From NCBI GenBank assembly GCA_963931445.1, contig OZ007016.1, forward strand, positions 1,508,288 to 1,572,287: a DNA stretch of 64,000 nucleotides, read 5' to 3'. Shown piece by piece: positions 56,788 through 64,000 of this stretch; the stretch's first letter is position 1, and the number at the start of each line of letters is the position of its first letter. The translations under genes were made by a program, and so were the position numbers. The notes under the pieces are model-generated. The model worked only from the letters and a program-made list of their open reading frames with translations. It did no database searches and had not been told where the DNA came from. The DNA is from CALXVA01 sp944393025 (lineage in GTDB: Bacteria; Bacillota; Clostridia; TANB77; CAG-508).

Positions 56788-57051
56788 TTATATTTTCCAA
56801 ATATTGATTACAGCAATTTTAACCAATGTCATTTTAAAATTATTAATTGCATTCCATGCTTTTTCTCTATCATCTAATGGTTTATTTGTACAGCATGTTA
56901 ATGATAATTCGTATCTTTTGTCTTTTTTTATCCAATCTGCATATTTCTTAACTACCCAAAGTTCAGTTTCAATATAATTATAATTTTCAAAATTATCAAT
57001 TCTATCCAAACAATCTTTGTAGTCCTGTAAAAATTCATTATATTCATTCAT
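56788..57051 (-). CDS. Hypothetical protein, 87 aa
   Basis: From the ATG at 57051 (MNEYNEFLQDYK); the start lies 1 base beyond the ATPase stop, so the two are translationally coupled. Helical, with Trp/Tyr-rich motifs (ELWVVKKYADWIKK) and a CC pair. I do not recognise a family. Confidence 0.55.
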   Translation of the reverse strand: MNEYNEFLQDYKDCLDRIDNFENYNYIETELWVVKKYADWIKKDKRYELSLTCCTNKPLDDREKAWNAINNFKMTLVKIAVINIWKI

Positions 57052-57052
57052 A

Positions 57053-58279
57053 TTATTTTTCCTCCAGTAACCAATCCAACACATTTATCTTCTTTATTCC
57101 ATCAAAGTCTGCATCTAAATCATCATCTAATGTCAAAATGTATTTAGGATAATTATCATTTATTTTCTTCAATGGAGTTAATTCTCTATCTAATATTTTA
57201 TTATCTCCTTCATTTTCTCCTCTAGTTGTTAATGCAACTTGATAATATATAGTATTCTCTGGCTTTCTTGCTACGAAATCAACTTCTAAATCATCATATT
57301 TTCCTATATATACTTCATATCCTCGTCTCAACAATTCAAGATACACAACATTTTCTAATATATGCCCCATATCTCGACCAGAGCCTTGTCCTAACATATA
57401 ATATCTTAATCCTATATCTATCGCATAATATTTTTCTTGAGTTTTTAAAAACTCTTTTCCTTTAATATCATATCTGTTGGCTTTAAATATTAAATAACTA
57501 TCTATTAATGCATCTACATAGTTTGAAATTGTATTATATGATGAATTTTTTTCTATTCCTTCAATATTATCACTTATGCTTTTCATACTCGTTCTATTCC
57601 CTATGTTGTCATACAAATATTTTGTAACTCTTTCTAAGACATTTTTATCTGTTATTCCTTTTCTTTGCATTACATCTTTAAATAAAATAGTGTTATATAT
57701 TCCATCTAAAAATAAATTTATGTTTTCTGGGTTTATTTTATATAATTCAATTGCTTGAGGAAATGAACTATATCTTAGATAATCTCTAAATTTTCTTGAC
57801 AAGTCTGTTTTATCTTCAAAGCTTGATAAATATTCTTTAAACGATAATGGCAACATTTTTATTTCTATATATCTTCCTGTAAGCAATGTGGCTAATTCTG
57901 AAGATAATAAATATGCATTTGAACCTGTTATATATAAGTCTACATCTTTATTTATAAATAAACTATCTACTGTTTTTTCAAATTCGTTTACATTTTGAAT
58001 CTCATCTAGAAAAACGTATGTCTTTTTTCCTTTTACTAATCTTTCTTTTATATATTCATATAATTTTTTTCTGTCTTGTAATTCCTCATAATCTGCGTTT
58101 TCAAAATTTATTGATATTATCTGCTTTGCTTCTACTCCATTTTCTTTTAAGTACTCTTGAAAAATTTCAAGTAATGTTGATTTACCACATCTTCTTATTC
58201 CTGTGATAACTTTTATTATTTGTTGATCTTTGAAATTTTTTAATATAGATAAATAATTTTCTCTACTTATTCTTTCCAT
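57053..58279 (-). CDS. P-loop ATPase with C-terminal DUF4143 (AAA_14 type)
   Basis: 408 aa from the ATG at 58279, preceded by AGGAGG (the frame opens at 58330). N-terminal TGIRRCGKSTLLEIF Walker A at about 25-39, Walker B VFLDEIQNVNEFE, TGSNAYLLSSELATLLTGRY sensor region, then a DUF4143 nuclease-like domain (AIDIGLRYYMLGQGSGRDMGHILENVVYLEL, YIGKYDDLEVDFVA). Frequent, often multicopy genes in gut bacteria; the role is unclear, with defence or toxin-antitoxin-like functions proposed. Confidence 0.88.
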   Translation of the reverse strand: MERISRENYLSILKNFKDQQIIKVITGIRRCGKSTLLEIFQEYLKENGVEAKQIISINFENADYEELQDRKKLYEYIKERLVKGKKTYVFLDEIQNVNEFEKTVDSLFINKDVDLYITGSNAYLLSSELATLLTGRYIEIKMLPLSFKEYLSSFEDKTDLSRKFRDYLRYSSFPQAIELYKINPENINLFLDGIYNTILFKDVMQRKGITDKNVLERVTKYLYDNIGNRTSMKSISDNIEGIEKNSSYNTISNYVDALIDSYLIFKANRYDIKGKEFLKTQEKYYAIDIGLRYYMLGQGSGRDMGHILENVVYLELLRRGYEVYIGKYDDLEVDFVARKPENTIYYQVALTTRGENEGDNKILDRELTPLKKINDNYPKYILTLDDDLDADFDGIKKINVLDWLLEEK

Positions 58280-58437
58280 AAATCTCCTCCTAACTATAAT
58301 AATTATACTATCTTTTATTATTATAGTCAAGTTTTTTCAAAATTATGAAAAAAGTGTTGGCTTTCATAGAATCTTTTCAAATATTTTTTATTTAAAAAAC
58401 TAATATAAAGCAAATTGTTTTGTTTTTAAAAATATCC

Positions 58438-58722
58438 TTATATTATTAAAAAATCATTCAATCTTTTACCTATAATATCAATATTCTCTGTTATTTCTAT
58501 AATATCTTCATTATTTTCTTCTTTTATTTTTTCAATGTCTTCCAAAATGTTCTTATAGAATTCATTATTGACAGAATCATAATATAACAATTTTATAAAC
58601 TTTTGAAAATTCATTTTATTATTCTGTATTATATTTAAGATTTTTACTATATTTAGGACTGCACAAAATCCTATTGTCTCTTCATCAATATAATTTTTGT
58701 TATCTTTGTTTAAATATCTCAT
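58438..58722 (-). CDS. Hypothetical protein, 94 aa
   Basis: Soluble, helical and acidic (KIKEENNEDIIEITENIDIIGK). No clear RBS before the ATG. I do not recognise a family. It stands between the ATPase and a transposase fragment. Confidence 0.4.
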   Translation of the reverse strand: MRYLNKDNKNYIDEETIGFCAVLNIVKILNIIQNNKMNFQKFIKLLYYDSVNNEFYKNILEDIEKIKEENNEDIIEITENIDIIGKRLNDFLII

Positions 58723-58851
58723 GCAATCTAATAGTATTAACTTTGTGAGAGTTACATAATATATTTTATATTTGATATTGAATAACGTTGTATGTTAGTG
58801 TTATCAATGCTTTTGAAGATTTTTATTTAGTGTTTAATTCGGTTAAAATTA

Positions 58852-59286
58852 GTGTGTTTTTTAAAAATCCATCCCCAATTTCTCCCCAATTTTACTGTTG
58901 ATGGTAACCCTATTTATTTACTTGCTCAGTATTGTTTTTCTACTGCTGGCATTAATTTTGATATTAATCAAGTTATTGGTTTAACCAATATCGACGAAAA
59001 ATCTAAAGAGTTTAGACCTATTAAGCAAGCTATTGAAAGACATAATCGTTCTTTTAAAACTAATGCTCGCTCTTCTCACGGCTTTGCTTCTAAAAAAGGC
59101 TCTATTGCTTATGTTACATTATTTTGTACTTATTTTAATTTTTTAAGACCTCATATGGCTTTGGATTATGATGTTCCTGTTAAAATTGATGAGGTGCTTA
59201 ATCAACTTCATATGCCTGCAAAGTGGCTTAAATTAATCGAACTTAGTCAACAATATATTCTTGAACATCAGCTTCAAAATACATAA
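58852..59286 (+). pseudogene. DDE transposase, C-terminal fragment
   Basis: About 140 aa of an IS6/DDE-type transposase: DGNPIYLLAQYCF, INQVIGLTNIDEKSKEFRPIKQAIERHNRSFK region and FNFLRPHMALDYDVPV with the last catalytic Glu. The N-terminal HTH and first two catalytic aspartates are missing, and the apparent GTG start lies in unrelated sequence. It is a remnant. Confidence 0.75.
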
Positions 59287-59318
59287 TTTTATCTGTTTTT
59301 TGAGCCTGAGCTTAACTA

Positions 59319-59469
59319 GATAATCGACGTTAGTGTAACCTTGCAAAATATTTCAAAAATGATAAACTTGAATTTATGAAGGTTTATTTGTTATGCTAAT
59401 TTTATCCGTCTTCTTCGCCTTCGCAATTTTTTTGCATCATTTTTCAAATATTTTGCAAGGTCGATTATC
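59319..59469. repeat. 150-bp inverted repeat (IS end or MITE-like)
   Basis: Arms GATAATCGA...CCTTGCAAAATATTTC...AAAATGAT (59319-59363) and the complement ATCATTTTTC...GCAAGG-TCGATTATC (59436-59469) enclose about 70 bases with several CTTCG motifs. The outer and inner parts of the arms are spaced differently. It lies just beyond the transposase fragment and may be a non-autonomous derivative. Confidence 0.55.
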
Positions 59470-59591
59470 GGATTTTTACCTGTATTCGATTTTCAATGTG
59501 CTTTTTTCTATTTTTTCATAGAACTTTTTACATTATCAATAAATTGACTGTATTCTATCACATTTTGCTTTTTTCGACAAATATTACTTTT

Positions 59592-59623
59592 TGTGACTTA
59601 TAATCCGTTGTTTAAGAGTCACA
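59592..59623 (+). promoter_or_regulatory. C-protein operator (C-box)
   Basis: TGTGACTTATAATCCGTTGT followed by TTAAGAGTCACA is an inverted repeat with GACT...AGTC half-sites and a central TATAATCCGT. From memory it resembles the operators of restriction-modification controller proteins such as Esp1396I. It lies about 30 bases upstream of the HTH gene start and contains a TATAAT that can serve as -10. Confidence 0.75.
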
Positions 59624-59653
59624 AAAATGATATTCTCATTGAGGGGCGATAAC

Positions 59654-59875
59654 ATGGATGATATAAAAATAAAATTTGGTAAACAATTAAAAATCGAAAG
59701 AAACAAACTAGGACTAAGTCAAGAAACATTTGCATCAAAATGCAGTTTAGACAGAACATATATTGCTTCAATTGAAAATGGAAAAAGAAATATTTCAATT
59801 GTAAATATAGAAAAGATTTGTAATGCACTAAATTATAGTTTAAGTGAATATTTTAAACTGATGGAGGTGCAATAA
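59654..59875 (+). CDS. Restriction-modification controller (C) protein, XRE-type HTH
   Basis: 73 aa from the ATG at 59654 (GAGGGG upstream; the frame opens at 59627). A single HTH domain (GKQLKIERNKLGLSQETFASKCSLDRTYIASIENGKRN), the size of C proteins. Expected to bind the C-box upstream, first activating and then repressing itself and the endonuclease that follows 1 base after its stop. This delays endonuclease until methylation is established. Confidence 0.85.
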   Translation: MDDIKIKFGKQLKIERNKLGLSQETFASKCSLDRTYIASIENGKRNISIVNIEKICNALNYSLSEYFKLMEVQ

Positions 59876-59876
59876 T

Positions 59877-60881
59877 ATGATATTAGATTCTTTACTTTTT
59901 TCAAATATAGATGTAATCGGAAAAAAATTATTACAAGAGGCTGGATTAAAAGAAACTCCTCAAAACATATATGAAATGAAAACATTCTTAGAACATTTGA
60001 ATACTTCAATTAAGTTAAATGATTTTAAGGGAATAGTAATAGCTAATATATTATTTTCGTTTGTATCTAATATCAAAGTTAGAGATAGAAATACTACTGC
60101 TCGTATTTTTGAAGATATTTTTTCGGCATTGTTTGGAGAGCACTCAACAGATACATCATCCAGAAATAATCCTAAGCCTACAGAAGAATTAAAAAAACTA
60201 GATTATCTTTGCAATGGATTAGACTGGAATATATCATCAGACCTTGCAGGAAATAAAAGAGAAAAAACAGATTTATATATAAAAGATTATGAAATATCTT
60301 TAAAAACTTTAAAAGGGCCAGTATATACTATAGATGGCACTATCGTAGATACAAATGTTAATGGAGAATTGAATATTGGGAGTTTATCCTACAGAGCTTT
60401 ATTAAAAGGTATTCTTTCAGATGAAAAACTCAATGCATTAAGTGATAGAAAATCAGGACTTGGTTCAGCACGTCAACTAAGAGAAAATATTTTTAATCCG
60501 ATACTAGAATCAGGAAAACAAGACAAATTTTATGAAAGATTAAAAACATTTATGAACTATGTCTACGAAGATGATATTTATATAGTTCTTAAATCTCACT
60601 ATAGAATTGATTTTATATTAATTCCAAACAAAACATTTTTAAATGCAATTTATAAGACATATAAGGAAAAAGAAAATATATTTGAAAAAATTTTTTATAG
60701 ATGGGAAAATAATAATCTACGTTTAAACTGGATAGCTCTTTTGAATTGTATTAAAGAATTTGATTTAGAATATTTTAGAATAAATATTAATTTAAGTAAC
60801 ATCAATAAAAATCTCGAATTTAATTTAATGAAAAATATGTTAGAAACCAACATTCGTAAATACTTAGAAAAAAATATATAA
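59877..60881 (+). CDS. Type II restriction endonuclease (putative)
   Basis: 334 aa. No family was recognised by overall sequence, but KTDLYIKDYEISLKTLKG fits a PD-(D/E)xK active site (D, then ExSxK). Its place directly after the C protein and opposite a cytosine-C5 methyltransferase marks it as the endonuclease. The recognition sequence cannot be read. No in-frame CGG. Confidence 0.75.
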   Translation: MILDSLLFSNIDVIGKKLLQEAGLKETPQNIYEMKTFLEHLNTSIKLNDFKGIVIANILFSFVSNIKVRDRNTTARIFEDIFSALFGEHSTDTSSRNNPKPTEELKKLDYLCNGLDWNISSDLAGNKREKTDLYIKDYEISLKTLKGPVYTIDGTIVDTNVNGELNIGSLSYRALLKGILSDEKLNALSDRKSGLGSARQLRENIFNPILESGKQDKFYERLKTFMNYVYEDDIYIVLKSHYRIDFILIPNKTFLNAIYKTYKEKENIFEKIFYRWENNNLRLNWIALLNCIKEFDLEYFRININLSNINKNLEFNLMKNMLETNIRKYLEKNI

Positions 60882-60885
60882 CAAT

Positions 60886-60915
60886 AAAAATCTTCACTTT
60901 TATGTGAAGATTTTT
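60886..60915. terminator. Shared terminator between endonuclease and methyltransferase
   Basis: AAAAATCTTCAC-ttttat-GTGAAGATTTTT, perfect, serving both converging genes; it includes the last codons of the methyltransferase. Confidence 0.85.
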
Positions 60916-62030
60916 CCTATATTATACGCCATTAAAACTGGAACAGCATTTCCGATTTGTCTGTATCCTGCAGAATTTGATCCACAAAATTCAAATGAAT
61001 CTGGAAAGGTTTGTATTCTTGCAACCTCTCTGACTGACAATCTTCTATGTTGTTCAGGATGTGGTGGTATTAACGGTCCACCTGTACCACTTCCTCTTCC
61101 CATTATAGTAGGTGCATATTTATCCCAATTTGTTGCTCTATTTCCTATTGTATTTTTTATATTAACTTTACATTTGCTTCCAGTATGATTTAAGAATTTT
61201 TTTGATTCTTCAGAATCATATTCCAATGGTAAATCTCCTATTGCATCCCTCATATTTCTTATTTTATATATCTTTGGTACAGACAAATCTACCACTTCTT
61301 TATTTTTCCATGATTTATATGCATTATTTAACTTTTGTGCTGGTTTCACTTCTTCAATCTCATCTGAATTTTCATTATGTGTTATTGGTATAAATAAATT
61401 TTTATATTTTTTCGCTGTCTTTATATCTTGTTTTATATATTTAGAAACATTGGATTGGTCGACAATATCGTTCCTTATTCCAAGTATTATTACTCTCTCT
61501 CTACTTTCAGGCACTCCATAATTATACGCATTTAATACATTATAAGCAACTTTATAACCACATCCATCTCCTTCAAACACTTTTGATTCTTTTGTTCCAG
61601 CATTTTTTAGATCATCTAATATCATCGGTAAGATTTTTCCATTTTCCATACTTTCCAATCCCTTAACATTTTCAAGTAAAAAATACTTTGGTTGCTTAAC
61701 TGATATAGCTTTTAACAATTGTAAATATAAAAAATTCCTATCATCTTCCATACTTCTATTTAAATTAGCTATTGTAAAACCTTGACAAGGAAATCCACCA
61801 ATTATAATATCACAATCCGGAAGTATTTTGTTTATATTTTCCTTATCAGTATCTAATAGCTTTACAATATCTTCGCATTTTGCTTCATGTCCTGAAAATC
61901 TCCCTATGTTTTTATTGTATGTATTTACAGCATCTTGATCAAAATCATTTGCCCATATTATTTCATGACCTGCTAAAGCAAATCCTAAATCCATTCCTCC
62001 TGCACCAGAAAAAAAAGATACTATTTTCAT
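60900..62030 (-). CDS. DNA (cytosine-5)-methyltransferase
   Basis: 376 aa. Motif I SFFSGAGGMDLGF at residues 4-16, motif IV GGFPCQGFT (catalytic Cys), motif VI LLENVKG, motif VIII-like GCGYKVAYNVLNA, and C-terminal motifs IX-X RRLSVREVARIQTFP and YRQIGNAVPV. It protects host DNA against the neighbouring endonuclease. Its start overlaps the EVE gene stop by 4 bases, so they are coupled. Confidence 0.95.
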   Translation of the reverse strand: MKIVSFFSGAGGMDLGFALAGHEIIWANDFDQDAVNTYNKNIGRFSGHEAKCEDIVKLLDTDKENINKILPDCDIIIGGFPCQGFTIANLNRSMEDDRNFLYLQLLKAISVKQPKYFLLENVKGLESMENGKILPMILDDLKNAGTKESKVFEGDGCGYKVAYNVLNAYNYGVPESRERVIILGIRNDIVDQSNVSKYIKQDIKTAKKYKNLFIPITHNENSDEIEEVKPAQKLNNAYKSWKNKEVVDLSVPKIYKIRNMRDAIGDLPLEYDSEESKKFLNHTGSKCKVNIKNTIGNRATNWDKYAPTIMGRGSGTGGPLIPPHPEQHRRLSVREVARIQTFPDSFEFCGSNSAGYRQIGNAVPVLMAYNIGKIFT

Positions 62031-62467
62031 TCGTCACATCTCTCCTTTATGCTTTTTAATATAACTTTATAATCGTGCTCACTAATTTTTCTAAAACTTC
62101 CTTGAACTTGACTTCCCCATTTTTGTTTATTCTTTATAAACTCTAAATTATCCCATATATCTTTTATATATATCATTTTTTCCTCTTCGCTAATAGCGTA
62201 TTCTTTTTGTGATTCTACTCTATATGGCCATACATCGTACTCGTCTGTCCAAACTTGTTTAGCGCTATAAAAACTTTCTCCTGTTATCTCAACAGTAGCC
62301 GCAAAAGATGATATTTTTGTAACATAAAAAACTACTTTATCGCCTATATTAAATTTTTCTACTGATTTTTTATTTCTAGCAGGGAAACCTAAAAATTTGA
62401 AGTTATTTTCTAAGTCTTTTTTATAATCTTCTTTCGTTGTTATTATCATATAATAATTCTTGTCCAT
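62027..62467 (-). CDS. EVE-domain protein
   Basis: 146 aa. MIITTKEDYKKDLENNFKFLGFPARN, KFNIGDKVVFYVTKI and FSAxxxVWTDEYDVWPYRV-like sequence correspond to the PUA-like EVE fold. EVE domains bind modified bases and are often tied to restriction systems. Coupled to the methyltransferase gene, it may read the 5-methylcytosine mark or guard against modified phage DNA; that is inference. Confidence 0.8.
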   Translation of the reverse strand: MDKNYYMIITTKEDYKKDLENNFKFLGFPARNKKSVEKFNIGDKVVFYVTKISSFAATVEITGESFYSAKQVWTDEYDVWPYRVESQKEYAISEEEKMIYIKDIWDNLEFIKNKQKWGSQVQGSFRKISEHDYKVILKSIKERCDE

Positions 62468-62513
62468 ATATATTCCTCCATATATTTTTTATAGCCGATT
62501 AAAAGTTATTAAA

Positions 62514-62990
62514 TTAATATTTTTTTCTACAAATATCTTCATCTTTTACTACTTTAAAACTATTTTCTATAACTTCATCTGTAAACTTAATATTTTTTTC
62601 AATATATTTTTCCAATTCAGTGAAATTATCTAAATAATAATAAGATTCTGGAATTATAAATTTTTTTAGATCATTTCTTAAGTCAGATAATTCAATAGTC
62701 GATGTCATTCTAAATATATTAATGGGCATTACATATTTATAATTTCTATTTATATAATCATCTATTCTTTGACTAACTTCTTTATTATCTTTATATTTTT
62801 CTTTCCAATCATTTAAATCTATTCTTTTATCAAATTCTATATATCCAACTATTTTCTGTATTGGTTTACTGATATATAAATAAGCACCTATTTCTTCTTT
62901 ATAGAACTGATGTCTATACTCAAATATTTTTCTTCCACTTCTTATCAGTTCAAAAATCTCTGGTTTCAAACTCAATAACATTTTTTTCAT
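62514..62990 (-). CDS. ASCH/PUA-like domain protein
   Basis: 158 aa. LLSLKPEIFELIRSGRKIFEYRHQFY is the typical ASCH opening (SIKPxxxxxIxxGxKxxExR), followed by YLYISKPIQKIVGYIEF. PUA-like ASCH proteins bind RNA or nucleic acid. It is 46 bases upstream of the EVE gene on the same strand, making a second PUA-superfamily member in one restriction locus. Confidence 0.8.
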   Translation of the reverse strand: MKKMLLSLKPEIFELIRSGRKIFEYRHQFYKEEIGAYLYISKPIQKIVGYIEFDKRIDLNDWKEKYKDNKEVSQRIDDYINRNYKYVMPINIFRMTSTIELSDLRNDLKKFIIPESYYYLDNFTELEKYIEKNIKFTDEVIENSFKVVKDEDICRKKY

Positions 62991-63202
62991 TTTTTTACCC
63001 CAATTTCTAATTTCCAGACTATTTTATTATATATCACAAAAATAATTTTTTTTCTACTAATATTATCATATTTGTAAAAAAAGTTTATATATTATATACC
63101 AAACATTTGTTTCTTTGTCAATGGCTTTTCTATAATTTTTTATAACTATATTTCTTTTCAACTTTTATATAAAAGGGTCTGGGATTTTCCCACTAATAAT
63201 TT

Positions 63203-63218
63203 ATTTGTGTACACAAAT
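63203..63218. promoter_or_regulatory. 16-bp perfect palindrome ATTTGTGTACACAAAT
   Basis: Lies in the gap 62991-63359, 213 bases upstream of the ASCH gene and past the end of the helicase loader. GGGATTTTCCCAC and GGGAATC flank it. Possible repressor operator; no gene of its own is visible in this gap. Confidence 0.4.
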
Positions 63219-63359
63219 GGGAATCTTGCTAAAAACATTTCTCTTATTTTAGTTCTTTTTGCTCCAAAACAATATAAAAAGAAAAGTGACATTTTTATCT
63301 GCCACTAATCATTTCACATCTAAAATAATTTAGCTTGTACTCCAGTTATATCAACCATT

Positions 63360-64000
63360 TTAGAGTGATTTCCTAATTAGGAAATCGCTCATTCTATGGT
63401 CATCATCCTTAATTTCAATACCACCACATATTTCATATAATCTTGAAATTATTGAATCAACAATACTATAATTTTTATTTATACATAATCTTTCTCTTAA
63501 TTGATTTCTGTTATAATTTGTGGTTATAACAATCGGCAAATAATTATTATATCTATTATTCACTATCAAAAATAATTTTTCTAATACCCATTCTGTTGGC
63601 TTTTCTTTTCCTAAATCATCAATTACTAAAAGATCAACACTAGAATATAAATTCAAATAATCTTTATCAGAAACTTCTGAATCGCTATATGAATCTCTAA
63701 TAAAATCTAACAATTGTATTAAAGTTCCAAATATTACTGATTTTCCGTTCTTAATAATTTCATTTGCAATACATGATGCCAAATAAGTTTTACCTACACC
63801 ATAAGCTCCTGTTATAAAAAGTCCTTTATTTGTTGTTCCTTTTATCAATTTATCTACATATTTTTTAACATTTTCATAAGCTTTTTTATTCTTATTTGTT
63901 ATTTTATAATTTTCAAATGTGCTATTTAATTGACGTTTTCCTAAATTATTATTTTTTAATAATTTGTTTATTTTACTTAAATTGATTTTTCTTATTTTGT
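63360..64000 (-). CDS. DnaC/DnaI-type helicase loader ATPase (cut by window edge)
   Basis: The frame runs off the right edge; at least 213 codons are visible, with no start inside the window. RQLNSTFENYKITNKNKKAY precedes the AAA+ core: Walker A TGAYGVGKTYLA, Walker B LLVIDDLGKEKPTEW, sensor ITTNYNRNQL and the IISRLYEICGGIEI box with arginine finger. This is a full DnaC-like plan, with the N-terminal part outside. It loads the replicative helicase; whether it is the chromosomal or an element-borne copy cannot be told. An inverted repeat (GATTTCC...GGAAATC) overlaps its last codons. Confidence 0.85.
   Translation of the reverse strand, partial: KIRKINLSKINKLLKNNNLGKRQLNSTFENYKITNKNKKAYENVKKYVDKLIKGTTNKGLFITGAYGVGKTYLASCIANEIIKNGKSVIFGTLIQLLDFIRDSYSDSEVSDKDYLNLYSSVDLLVIDDLGKEKPTEWVLEKLFLIVNNRYNNYLPIVITTNYNRNQLRERLCINKNYSIVDSIISRLYEICGGIEIKDDDHRMSDFLIRKSL

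Overview
The window is a very AT-rich chromosomal stretch, and its gene set points to an endospore-forming member of the Clostridia, probably an uncultured gut-type lineage. The evidence is a dipicolinate synthase subunit A, a ctsR-mcsA-mcsB-clpC operon, RNase J, GdpP, a type IV pilus operon of the Gram-positive kind, and AAGGAGG-like ribosome binding sites. Almost all housekeeping genes are on the minus strand. I saw no rRNA, tRNA or CRISPR array.

Layout, left to right. 0-3.4 kb: start of gltX (cut by the edge), RNase J, a ROK sugar kinase. 3.5-12.5 kb: a type IV pilus operon, read from the right as pilMN (fused), pilO, a small membrane protein, pilin, pilD, two minor pilins, pilB, pilT, pilC. 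12.7-20 kb: uppP, dpaA, a TPR protein, pyrophosphatase, a DapF-MurE fusion, a trans-sulfuration PLP enzyme. 20.2-23 kb: a decayed ABC permease, a broken small toxin-like gene, a TrhA/hemolysin-III gene, ldh. 23.4-28 kb: the CtsR stress operon with promoter and operator. 28.1-31 kb: an IS21 element with intact target duplication. 31-32.6 kb: a pilin-headed protein whose C-terminus looks like the variable region of a diversity-generating retroelement (DGR) target. 32.8-47.3 kb: ftsH, tilS, dnaB, rplI, gdpP, rpoC, rpoB. 47.6-49.8 kb: an IS1634-type element flanked by a 90-bp direct repeat. 49.7-53.9 kb: yraN, dprA, comM, thioredoxin, ccdA. 53.9-59.5 kb: accessory DNA with a second IS21, TnpV remnants, an ATPase and a transposase fragment. 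59.6-63 kb: a C-protein-controlled restriction-modification locus with EVE and ASCH genes. The right edge cuts a DnaC-type helicase loader.

The most striking observation concerns the codon CGG. I placed every coding-strand CGG trinucleotide of the called genes in its reading frame by hand. About 45 straddle codons. Only four are in frame, and all four are exact points where a conserved gene needs a +1 shift to continue: rpoC (inside the bridge helix), trhA, and twice in one IS21 transposase gene. In each case dropping the C turns CGG-A/T into a glycine codon GGA/GGT and restores the full-length family protein. The pattern suggests that CGG is unassigned here and is passed by +1 frameshifting. 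A systematic sequence error is the main alternative.
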